Positions 31,850-38,760 of a stretch of 38,760 bases of DNA are shown here, piece by piece (the stretch's first letter is position 1; the number at the start of each line of letters is the position of its first letter). Location: the NCBI GenBank assembly GCA_026002025.1, contig BOAU01000010.1:1-38760 (forward strand). The letters run 5' to 3'. The notes beneath the pieces are model-generated. The model was not told where the DNA came from, did not search any database, and was given only the letters and a program-made list of their open reading frames with translations. Both the position numbers and the translations under genes were made by a program. The stretch is from Spirochaetia bacterium. GTDB lineage: Bacteria > Spirochaetota > Spirochaetia > Treponematales > Breznakiellaceae.

Positions 31850-33079
31850 TTACCGCCCCTGATTTGTATTTGTAGAAATATCCGCGGCTGACAAGTCAGC
31901 TTGGGCAATCCGCACCGGGGAACCATCGGTCACCGAACCGGCGGTAATAACCCGGTCCCCCGCTTTGAGCCCCGCAATAATCTGCGCCTCCGAATCGTTG
32001 GTCAGACCCAGGGTAACGGGAACGCGGCGGGCAACGCTGTTTTCATCTATTATGTAAACCGTTGAATCGCCGTTGTAATCTTTTATTGCGGCACGGGGGA
32101 TAACCAGGGTACGGTTTTCCTCACGGATAACCAGATGCACCGATGCAAACATTCCCTGCTTAATCCGTGCATCATTCTTGTTGAGGGACAGGGTTGTTTC
32201 AATAGTGCGGTTCTTATTGTTGACCACCGGGCTGATAGCCGACACGGACGCGGCAAATTCCTCACCCGGCGCGGAGGTAAAGGAAACAATGGCCGGGAGC
32301 TCCTTCCGCAGATAAGAGCTGTATTTTTCCGCAACATAGATCGTAATTTTAAGATTATCCAGGGAACCGATAACCGCGATCACCGTGGCCGCTGAAACGG
32401 TGCTTCCGGTAGTCACCGGCAGGCTGGTAATCGTACCCGCCACCGGGGACGTAACGGAATTTTCCGAATAGGACTGTCCCGCCCGTGAGGGATCGATATA
32501 GGCGATAATTTCGCCCTGCCGCACCGTGTCCCCCAGATTTTTTACCATGCGGGTTATTTTACCCGATGTGTCCGGCACCACGTTGACTTCCGACCGGGAA
32601 GTCACATCGCCGTTAAGCTTGACGATCTGTCTGATGGTTTCCGGTTGCATTGTTTTTGCCGACACCGTAATGGCGTTGGCCGCCGGCCGGGCCGCAGTTC
32701 CGGCGGCGCTTCCCGTTGCAGCGGGCGATTGCCCGCTCCGTCCGCCGGAAGTTCCGGCCTGCGCAGCCCCCTGCCCATCGGCCGCGGTTCCCGCCGCCCC
32801 TGAGGGAGCATTCCCGCCGGCCGCAGTGCCCGGCGCAGCCCGCGCCGGAGCGGTTCCGCCGGCCGCCGCCATTGATCCGGTTCCTGCCGAAGCGGCGCCT
32901 GACGGAGCAGTGCCTGACGAAGCGGTCCCACCGGCCGCTCCCGCAGGAGCTGCTGCCGGGGCTCGGGCATTAACAGCAGGCGAAGTTTTCGGCGCGAGCA
33001 TATTGAACGCCGTAATTCCCAAAAATACCGCAATAAGTACAATGACAATAACTTTTGCGATCACATCACTTTTATTCAC
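31850..33079 (-). CDS. RND efflux membrane-fusion (adaptor) protein
   Basis: A 409-residue HlyD/AcrA-type adaptor joining pump and outer-membrane channel. Residues 7-27 form an uncleaved membrane anchor. The lipoyl/barrel-sandwich halves are GDVTSRSEVNVVPDTSGKITRMVKNLGDTVRQGEIIAYID and SPVAGTITSLPVTTGSTVS, followed by beta-barrel and membrane-proximal domains. Between anchor and adaptor domain, residues 36-134 are a 100-residue linker made almost only of Ala, Gly, Ser, Pro and Thr, far longer than usual. The alpha-helical hairpin found in AcrA is very short here. The start is GTG 33079, six bases after AAGGAG and three after the TolC-like stop. Confidence 0.93.
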   Translation of the reverse strand: MNKSDVIAKVIVIVLIAVFLGITAFNMLAPKTSPAVNARAPAAAPAGAAGGTASSGTAPSGAASAGTGSMAAAGGTAPARAAPGTAAGGNAPSGAAGTAADGQGAAQAGTSGGRSGQSPAATGSAAGTAARPAANAITVSAKTMQPETIRQIVKLNGDVTSRSEVNVVPDTSGKITRMVKNLGDTVRQGEIIAYIDPSRAGQSYSENSVTSPVAGTITSLPVTTGSTVSAATVIAVIGSLDNLKITIYVAEKYSSYLRKELPAIVSFTSAPGEEFAASVSAISPVVNNKNRTIETTLSLNKNDARIKQGMFASVHLVIREENRTLVIPRAAIKDYNGDSTVYIIDENSVARRVPVTLGLTNDSEAQIIAGLKAGDRVITAGSVTDGSPVRIAQADLSAADISTNTNQGR

Positions 33080-33082
33080 AAA

Positions 33083-34405
33083 TTACTCCTTATCTGCTGC
33101 ATATAATCTGTATAGTTCTTCCACATCAAGGCTCAAAGCCGATGCAAGATTGTATACCGCGGTTAAATAATTGATCTTCGCGGTCACAACCGTTTGATTG
33201 GCGCTGACCATCCGCTGGTTTGCAGCCTGCAAGTCGGTTTGGCTCACCAGGCCGCCGCGGTAACCCTGCTCCGAAAGCTCTGCCGCGCGCTGGGCAATCC
33301 GGTAATTGAGTTCGGTGGAACCCATATTCTCTGTAATCCGCTCAATTTCATCAACTTTTTTCTGTATATCCTGCGCCGCATTTTTTTGCACCGAGTCAAG
33401 TGTGATTGCCTCGGTATCTTTTTTTTCCGCCGCTGTTTTTGCACTAATATTTTGTGACGAGCCGGGGATCCACGGTGTAATAGGTATGGAAACCGAAATC
33501 GAAAAACTGCCGGATGTTGCAGGATTGTCAAAGGAAAATCCCGCATTTTGAGGCGGACCGCTGCGTATGCTTTCGGAAAAACTGATTGACGGTATCTTGT
33601 TTGCAGACTCAACCGCAGCGTTCAATTTTGCCTGTTCGACCGCGATGGCTTGCGCCTTCACATCGTAGCGGTTTTCCAAATAAGCGGCGGACAGCTCGTC
33701 CACCGGCGGAAGTGTCAGGGTTTTTATTTCAATGATCCCTTCAGGCGCTGCATCGGTTTTCGCATCTATGCCGATTAAAAGCAGAAAAGCGGCAACATTC
33801 GTTTCATATTTAGTTACCGCGTCATTTAAGGCAGGCCCTGCAGTTTGAAAGGTATATTGAGCGTTCAGCATATCAAGTTCCGACGCAAGCCCGTTTTGGT
33901 AATTCCGATTCGCAGTCTCATATTGCTGTCGTTTTACTTCCAAATCGGAACGCAGAATTTCGATACTCATTTTTTCGGCGAGCAATGAATAAAACGAAGT
34001 TGAAACAGAGGAGGTGAGCTTGCGTATTTCATTTTGGTAACTTTCCTCCGCCGCCTGATATTTGAGATTAAGTAACTTTATCCGCGCCGGAATCGCCGCC
34101 GTAAATTGCAAACTTGCCGATGCACTCGCGCTCCACGGCCACATCGGTTCAATTTCATTTTCCGGCTTTGGTGTTATCACGTGACTGTTTGAGATTCCGA
34201 GTGAAGCCGAAAGGGAGGGCAAAAACATATTCCACGCATTGTCTTTGTCGCGCTTCGCCTGCTGCAGCGTCACCGCATTTTTTTTCAGGTCGGCGTTATT
34301 TTGAAGAGCCGTATCAAGCGCCTTTTCAAGGCTAAGAGACTCCGCAGCCAAAAAGCCGCAGCCCGCCAGGGTAAAAACCGCAATCCACGCCGCTATCCGC
34401 TTCAA
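33083..34405 (-). CDS. TolC-family outer-membrane efflux protein
   Basis: A 440-residue outer-membrane channel of the TolC/OEP family with two OEP repeats, visible as long helical stretches such as ALDTALQNNADLKKNAVTLQQAKRDKDNAWNMFLPSLSASLG and, in the second half, YLENRYDVKAQAIAVEQAKLNAAVESANKIPSISFS. I choose TTG 34405, seven bases after CAGGAG; GTG 34432 would place the ribosome site inside the gene. The signal peptide MKRIAAWIAVFTLAGCGFLA contains a possible lipobox LAGC (Cys15), so the channel may be lipidated as in the NodT group, or cleaved later after FLAA. It is the first gene of the three-gene efflux operon. Confidence 0.92.
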   Translation of the reverse strand: MKRIAAWIAVFTLAGCGFLAAESLSLEKALDTALQNNADLKKNAVTLQQAKRDKDNAWNMFLPSLSASLGISNSHVITPKPENEIEPMWPWSASASASLQFTAAIPARIKLLNLKYQAAEESYQNEIRKLTSSVSTSFYSLLAEKMSIEILRSDLEVKRQQYETANRNYQNGLASELDMLNAQYTFQTAGPALNDAVTKYETNVAAFLLLIGIDAKTDAAPEGIIEIKTLTLPPVDELSAAYLENRYDVKAQAIAVEQAKLNAAVESANKIPSISFSESIRSGPPQNAGFSFDNPATSGSFSISVSIPITPWIPGSSQNISAKTAAEKKDTEAITLDSVQKNAAQDIQKKVDEIERITENMGSTELNYRIAQRAAELSEQGYRGGLVSQTDLQAANQRMVSANQTVVTAKINYLTAVYNLASALSLDVEELYRLYAADKE

Positions 34406-34430
34406 TATAATCTCCTGTGTACTAAAAATC

Positions 34431-34485
34431 ACTATACCGCATCTTTAGTTACATTACTATTCTGAGAGTTCTGTCATAATAGTAA
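34431..34485 (-). promoter_or_regulatory. Efflux operon promoter with inverted-repeat operator
   Basis: A -10 box TATAGT is at 34436-34431. The perfect 8-bp inverted repeat TTACTATT (34454-34461) / AATAGTAA (34478-34485) has a 16-base spacer and its left arm sits at the -35 position, where no sigma-70 -35 match is seen. This suggests control by a dimeric regulator not encoded here. Confidence 0.55.
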
Positions 34486-34602
34486 AGCAAGAATCGTGCC
34501 AAGCCGGATAATCATGAAAATCAGGGGTTAATTCTGCTCAGGCGGCCTTTCCGGCCTCATTCAAATGAAGAAGGCTGCGTAAAAAGGTAACAGCAGTAAT
34601 TT

Positions 34603-35553
34603 TTACACAGTTTTGGTATTTAATTCAGGGAGGTATTTCCAGTACCGCTCAGGCATAAACTGCCGCTGGAGCAGGGGATTTTTCCGGCTTTCGTTGTTGA
34701 TGGTCCGGTGGTAATGCCGCCAAAGATCCGTCCAGGGATCATTGTCGGCGGGTAAGGGCTCTGAGAGCAGATCGAAAAGCCGGGGCTCCCCACCGGGATT
34801 GCGGGAGAGGCAGAGACCGCGCCTTTCGTCGATGATGGCCCAGGCCTGTTCGCCGAAGCGCCGGGTAAAATGGAAAGCCAGTGCGGGAAGCACAAAGTGA
34901 TCCGGGGCGCAGCGGGCAACATAGACCCCGTCTTCATTTGGGCTGAACCGGAGAAAGCCCCTCATACGGTCGATTTCGTGGGCCGCCTTGTAGGCCGCCG
35001 CCAGCACGGCCCGGACATCGGCGTCGCCCCGATCATGGGCTTGCCGAGCCGCCCCCAGCCGGGCCTCCTCGCCGGCGGTCCAGTCTGCGGGGGCGGATTT
35101 ACCGGCGGCCCGCCGGGGGGCATGCGCGGTCTTCTGAGCCGCGGCCTTTTTGGCCGCAGCCAATGTCTTAAAACCGAAGCGGATTATCTCCGCCTCAATG
35201 GGAAGCTCGCTCATCCAGGCGGCGGCAAAGGTGTCGAAGGCGTCCGCCGAAACCGCGTAAAGATCGCGGGCAGAACCGGTTAAGGCGGACTCCGGGCCAT
35301 CGGTCAAGGCGCTTTCCCACGGGAGCGGCGCCCCGGACCGGGCTGCCGACTGGGGGACGCCGTCTTCGCCGAAAAGATCGCCTTGATTGGACGGCCCCGG
35401 CGGCCCGGAGCGCCCCCCGGCAGCCGGAACAGGGCTAAGCCGCCTGATATGGTCCGGAAACGCCGGAGCCGCGCCTGAGGCCGCGGCGGCCCACACCTCA
35501 TCCAGAATTGAAAAAAGCCCCTCCAGGGAGCCGTCGTAAGTGCGCTCGATCAT
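34603..35553 (-). CDS. TIGR03915-type DNA-metabolism protein (DUF4130)
   Basis: A 316-residue protein of the family routinely encoded next to a TIGR03916 radical-SAM protein and often linked to uracil-DNA glycosylase-like domains. The start MIERTYDGSLEGLFSILDEVW and the end NPLLQRQFMPERYWKYLPEL are both diagnostic. The start is ATG 35553, preceded by GAGGGAGG. Residues 40-94 are a Pro/Gly/Ser-rich insertion that makes it longer than the usual 250 or so residues. No UDG domain is fused and none is encoded nearby. It is co-transcribed 13 bases after the radical-SAM gene. The biochemical role of the pair is not established; DNA repair or modification is the standing guess. Confidence 0.88.
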   Translation of the reverse strand: MIERTYDGSLEGLFSILDEVWAAAASGAAPAFPDHIRRLSPVPAAGGRSGPPGPSNQGDLFGEDGVPQSAARSGAPLPWESALTDGPESALTGSARDLYAVSADAFDTFAAAWMSELPIEAEIIRFGFKTLAAAKKAAAQKTAHAPRRAAGKSAPADWTAGEEARLGAARQAHDRGDADVRAVLAAAYKAAHEIDRMRGFLRFSPNEDGVYVARCAPDHFVLPALAFHFTRRFGEQAWAIIDERRGLCLSRNPGGEPRLFDLLSEPLPADNDPWTDLWRHYHRTINNESRKNPLLQRQFMPERYWKYLPELNTKTV

Positions 35554-35566
35554 GGTACATCCTCCC

Positions 35567-36844
35567 TCAAAACTCAAACAAGGGCAGCTGTAAACCCGCC
35601 CCGTCCTGATCCGAGAGCAGCCGCCGGATGCGCCGGGGGTCTTCGGGTTTGTCGATGAAGGCCCCGGAACAGGTGATGAAGTACCGGGCCCGCTTGATTA
35701 CGGCGCCCAGGCGGCGGAGGCTGTCGAAGCTGAGGCTGCGGGAACGGCGGGTCTCGATGATACGCCGGGCGGTCTTTGCGCCGATGCCGGGAACCCGGAG
35801 CAGGGATTCGTAATCGGCGCGGCTGATTTCTACGGGGAAGAATTCCAGGTGCTTGAGGGCCCAGGCGGTTTTTGGATCGATGTGGGGGTCCAGGAAGGGG
35901 CTCCCCTCGTCAAGGATTTCGGCGGCGTTAAAATGGTAGAACCGCATGAGCCAATCCGCCTGGTAGAGCCGGTGTTCCCGAACCAGGGGCGGGCCGGGGA
36001 TATCCGGCAGCCGGGGATCGGGGATGCCCGCCCTGCCGTTGACCCCCACGGGGATAAAGGCGGAATAGTAGACCCGGCGGAGGGAAAACTTGTGGTAGAG
36101 GGAGCCGGAAAGCCTGATGATGGTCCGGTCATCCTCCTCGGTGGCCCCCACGATAAGCTGGGTGCTCTGGCCCGCCGGGGCAAAGGCCGGGGTGGATTTG
36201 ATCCGCCGCCGGTCCTCCTCAAACTGGGAACTGAGGCCTGAAAAATCATCCATGGCCCCGAAGATCACCTTCCCCGATTTTTGGGGGGCCAGGGTTTGCA
36301 GGCTCTTGTCCGTGGGGAGTTCGATGTTGGCACTGAGCCGGTCCGCCCAGAGCCCTGCCTCCCGGATCAGCTTTTCCCCCGTACCGGGGATGATCTTTAA
36401 ATGGATATAACCGCCGTAACCCGCTTCGGTGCGCAGTTTTTTTGCGGTCTCGATCAGTTTTTCCATGACGATGTCCGGGTCCGCAAAGATCCCCGATGAA
36501 AGAAAGAGCCCTTCTATAAAATTACGCCGGTAAAATTCGCAGGTAAGTTCCACCAGTTCGTTCACGGTGAAGGATGAGCGCCTGGTGTCCGCGGATGCCC
36601 GGTTCACGCAGTAGGCGCAGTCGAAACGGCACACATTGGAGAAGAGCACCTTGAGGAGGCTGACACAGCGGCCGTCCTCGGTCCAGCTGTGGCAGACCCC
36701 TGCGGGGATACTGGCCCCGAAACCGCCCTTCCCCGCCTTGCCGTTACTGCCGGAGGAAGCGCAGGAGGCGTCGAACTTTGCCGCACCCGCGAGGATCGAT
36801 ATTTTTTCACCCAGATCAAATTGACCCTGTATTGCGCCTACCAT
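35567..36844 (-). CDS. TIGR03916-type radical-SAM DNA repair/modification protein
   Basis: A 425-residue radical-SAM protein with the cluster motif CRFDCAYC (Cys72, Cys76, Cys79), the family N-terminus KISILAGAAKFDASCASSGS and GVCHSWTEDGRCVSLLKVLFSN, and a C-terminal helix-hairpin-helix (about 345-375, LLRVPGIGAKTARRIIETRR) that fits DNA binding. I choose ATG 36844 over ATG 36859, because it matches the family start and lies exactly where the promoter TTGCGT-17-TATAGT (36879-36851) would begin transcription, making a leaderless message. It is followed by its usual partner gene. Confidence 0.92.
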   Translation of the reverse strand: MVGAIQGQFDLGEKISILAGAAKFDASCASSGSNGKAGKGGFGASIPAGVCHSWTEDGRCVSLLKVLFSNVCRFDCAYCVNRASADTRRSSFTVNELVELTCEFYRRNFIEGLFLSSGIFADPDIVMEKLIETAKKLRTEAGYGGYIHLKIIPGTGEKLIREAGLWADRLSANIELPTDKSLQTLAPQKSGKVIFGAMDDFSGLSSQFEEDRRRIKSTPAFAPAGQSTQLIVGATEEDDRTIIRLSGSLYHKFSLRRVYYSAFIPVGVNGRAGIPDPRLPDIPGPPLVREHRLYQADWLMRFYHFNAAEILDEGSPFLDPHIDPKTAWALKHLEFFPVEISRADYESLLRVPGIGAKTARRIIETRRSRSLSFDSLRRLGAVIKRARYFITCSGAFIDKPEDPRRIRRLLSDQDGAGLQLPLFEF

Positions 36845-36850
36845 AGAACT

Positions 36851-36879
36851 ACTATACATTTGTATAGAAGAAAACGCAA
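36851..36879 (-). promoter_or_regulatory. Promoter of the TIGR03916 gene
   Basis: TATAGT (36856-36851) with TTGCGT (36879-36874) 17 bases upstream. The expected start is A36844, the A of the ATG. The -35 box is weak (three of six). Confidence 0.45.
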
Positions 36880-36905
36880 GTACATATGAAAAAAAACCTT
36901 ATTTG

Positions 36906-37589
36906 TCAACGATGAATCACTACCAAATGCCGTTCCTCATCAAGGCCGGGGACCGGGCAGGGAAGTGCATCCCATTTACCGATGTACTTTTCTGTCGCCG
37001 CCATTTCTGTTTGTATCGCTTCCATCCGTCCTTTATAAGCCGCAAGCACACCGCCTTCTGCGAGCAGCCTGAACAGGCCCTTGAGTATGGGCATATCCAA
37101 TGGCCGGAATGCCCGGAAGGTGATGATGTCAAAACGCCCTGGTTCCTGTTTTTCCATTTCCCCTTCTTCAACAATAACGTTGGAAAGTTCCAGCACAGCG
37201 ATGGTGTTTCGCAGGAATCCTGCGCGGCGGCCCATCCGTTCAATAAGGGTGAATGAAACATTCGGCAAAGCAATAGCCAGGGGAATCCCCGGCAGCCCTG
37301 CGCCGGAACCCGCATCTGCGATAAGCAGATGCTCCTGAATTTTTCCACATGTTTCCAAAAGCCGTAAAATAATCCCCAGCGGGGCCAATGAGTCGAGGAT
37401 ATGTTTGGTGACCAGTTCGCTGCGATCCTTTGCGCCCACGAGACCGTAGGCGGGATTGAAGAGTTCGATCTCGGCGATGTATTTTTCGAGCAGATTAAGA
37501 ACTTCTTCGGCGCGGAATTTAACGATGGCATCAACAGCGCTATCCGCTTCGCAGAGGCGCTGAATTCCTTCACTCAGAATTGGGTCCAT
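36906..37589 (-). CDS. rsmG: 16S rRNA 7-methylguanosine-527 methyltransferase
   Basis: A 227-residue RsmG (GidB) protein that methylates G527 of 16S rRNA using S-adenosylmethionine. The SAM-binding loop is DAGSGAGLPGIPLAIALP (92-109), and the family stretch FNPAYGLVGAKDRSELVTKHILDSLAPL is at about 44-71. The sequence GEMEKQEPGRFDIITFRAFRPLDMPIL keeps the expected RA.. loop. It starts five bases after the tex stop and is probably transcribed with it. The length is normal for the family. Confidence 0.96.
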   Translation of the reverse strand: MDPILSEGIQRLCEADSAVDAIVKFRAEEVLNLLEKYIAEIELFNPAYGLVGAKDRSELVTKHILDSLAPLGIILRLLETCGKIQEHLLIADAGSGAGLPGIPLAIALPNVSFTLIERMGRRAGFLRNTIAVLELSNVIVEEGEMEKQEPGRFDIITFRAFRPLDMPILKGLFRLLAEGGVLAAYKGRMEAIQTEMAATEKYIGKWDALPCPVPGLDEERHLVVIHR

Positions 37590-37594
37590 TCTGC

Positions 37595-38760
37595 TTATTT
37601 CTTGCCCGGTTTACCCTGTTTTTCCTGCATTTTCCGCAGGGCTTCCGCAAAGGGGTTGTACATGGTGCCGTCGTCGTCTTTACCGCCGACGCCCCCTGCG
37701 CTGCGGTTATGATCGCCGCCGGGACCTCCCCGGCCATAGCCGCCAGCATTGCCCCCAGGCTGTCCGGCAGGACGCGGCCCCGGCCTGAATCCGCCCTGAC
37801 GATTGTCGCTGCGGTTTTCGCCGTGCGGAACTTCGCGAGAATTACTGCGCACAGTATCACTGTAAGCTGCAGCAGGTGAACCGGCCCCGGCCTTTTCGGT
37901 TTTCTTGACCGCCACCGCCCGCTTCTTGTCGCCATGACCTTCGGCAGAATGACTCCCCGGCATTCCCTGTTCCGCCGAACCTTGTCCGGCTCCCGCCGCA
38001 TTGTGTTCCGGCTTCTGCTGCGCCGCAATTGATGCCTTTTGCGCCGCAATCGATTCCCTTTGCGCCGGATCTTTTTTCCGTGATAGGCCGATGCGCCTGC
38101 GGTCCAAATCCAAACTGATGATGCGGAATTCCAGCACATCCCCCACCTTTACCGCGTCCATGGGGTCCTTTACAAAGTGATCGCTCAGTTCGGAAATGTG
38201 CACCAGTGCGGTTTCCTTGATCCCCAGATCCACAAAGGCGCCGAAGTCCACGACATTTTTTATCTTGCCGGTGATCATCATCCCCTCGTGGAGATCCTCG
38301 AAGGTCACCACGCCCTTCTGCATGATCGGCTTGGGGAAGCCGTCACGGGGGTCCCGGTTGGGCTTTTTCAGTTCCTCGATAATATCGTTGATAGTGGTGT
38401 CGCCAAGGCTGTGCTTTTCTTTAAGGGTTTTGATTTCATCGTGACTCAAATTACCGGTGGTTGTAATGGTCTCCCGTATCACCTGCGCCACGCCGTAGTT
38501 TTCAGGATGCACCCAGGTGTTGTCCAGGGGATTGGGGCTTTCGGGAATTTTGAGGAAGCCGGCGCACTGTTCAAAACTTTTCGGTCCCATGCCGGGGACG
38601 GTGACAAGTTCCTCGCGGCTGGCAATACGGCCCTTCTCGTCCCGGTATTTCACGATCTTTTTCGCCAATGAGCTGTTGATCCCGGAAACGTATTTGAGCA
38701 GGGACGCGCTCGCGGTGTTGAGGTTGACCCCCACGTTATTCACCACGGAAGAAACCACTT
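37595..38760 (-). CDS. tex: Tex transcription-accessory protein, C-terminal part (cut by window edge)
   Basis: At least 387 residues of the C-terminal half of Tex, a nucleic-acid-binding protein of about 750 residues; the gene runs off the right edge, so no start is seen. Visible are the VNLNTASASLLKYVSGIN segment, a helix-hairpin-helix pair (SGINSSLAKKIVKYRDEKGRI..VPGMGPKSFEQCAGFLKI), and an S1 RNA-binding domain (GMMITGKIKNVVDFGAFVDLGIKETALVHISELSD). After the S1 domain there is an unusual tail of about 150 residues: Ala/Gln-rich, then Lys-rich, then Arg/Gly-rich (GGFRPGPRPAGQPGGNAGGYGRGG), which most Tex proteins lack and which suggests extra RNA binding. Confidence 0.93.
   Translation of the reverse strand, partial: VVSSVVNNVGVNLNTASASLLKYVSGINSSLAKKIVKYRDEKGRIASREELVTVPGMGPKSFEQCAGFLKIPESPNPLDNTWVHPENYGVAQVIRETITTTGNLSHDEIKTLKEKHSLGDTTINDIIEELKKPNRDPRDGFPKPIMQKGVVTFEDLHEGMMITGKIKNVVDFGAFVDLGIKETALVHISELSDHFVKDPMDAVKVGDVLEFRIISLDLDRRRIGLSRKKDPAQRESIAAQKASIAAQQKPEHNAAGAGQGSAEQGMPGSHSAEGHGDKKRAVAVKKTEKAGAGSPAAAYSDTVRSNSREVPHGENRSDNRQGGFRPGPRPAGQPGGNAGGYGRGGPGGDHNRSAGGVGGKDDDGTMYNPFAEALRKMQEKQGKPGKK

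Noticed and set aside
31846..31926. Upstream extension of the RND pump by 27 residues
   Set aside because: It overlaps the end of the adaptor gene, whereas ATG 31845 follows its stop and gives the usual family start.
1..38760. CRISPR array, prophage or insertion sequence
   Set aside because: No regularly spaced repeats with spacers and no transposase, integrase or phage structural genes were found.

Overview
The window looks like chromosomal DNA of a spirochaete, most likely a termite-gut type Treponema. This is inferred from two small lipoproteins with the 'KNFFKLFG..A.VAIIG' style of signal peptide, solute-binding proteins that mature at FA-GGG, Lpt-type and RND-type genes of treponeme character, and moderate GC. 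No species assignment was possible without a database. No rRNA, tRNA or CRISPR array was seen.

Layout. 1-2100: accessory segment with a small lipoprotein, a P-loop NTPase gene broken by one base, and a HigBA-type toxin-antitoxin pair under a perfect consensus promoter. 2190-6011: pyrG followed by lptC-lptA-lptB, all tightly packed. 6067-6189: the first codons of a lost AAA ATPase gene. 6157-10865: a promoter, a tandem glycine riboswitch and gcvT-gcvH-gcvPA-gcvPB, a complete glycine cleavage operon apart from the shared lipoamide dehydrogenase. 10880-17637: a sugar-uptake locus made of a membrane-bound AraC regulator, a solute-binding protein, two permeases and an alpha/beta hydrolase (esterase-like); a helically phased array of five motif copies lies between regulator and binding protein. 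17666-19990 (minus): acyl-CoA synthetase with its XRE-cupin regulator. 20040-22521 (plus): PilZ protein, RlmM-like methyltransferase, M42 aminopeptidase, ending in a 4 x 16 bp tandem repeat.

22576-26497 (minus) is the most unusual part: three overlapping, tandemly duplicated genes of the phosphatidylglycerol-lysyltransferase C-terminal (DUF2156, GNAT-like) family, all keeping the same Cys-x4-Cys-x2-Cys-x5-Cys cluster, translationally chained to a radical-SAM gene. I propose this four-gene cassette as the candidate undescribed system.

26547-28626 (minus): an orphan BrnA-like antitoxin, a second lipoprotein, a degraded GxxExxY gene and a 14-G homopolymer. 28627-34485 (minus): TolC / membrane-fusion / RND efflux operon with an inverted-repeat operator at its promoter. 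34603-36844 (minus): the TIGR03916 radical-SAM and TIGR03915 DNA-metabolism pair. 36906-38760 (minus): rsmG and the C-terminal part of tex, cut by the window edge.

Two cross-cutting patterns: several genes (pyrG, the PilZ gene, the TIGR03916 gene) have a promoter so close to the start codon that the mRNA would be leaderless, and a 13-bp near-palindrome, GGTGCCTGACACC, occurs three times, twice in frame inside genes.
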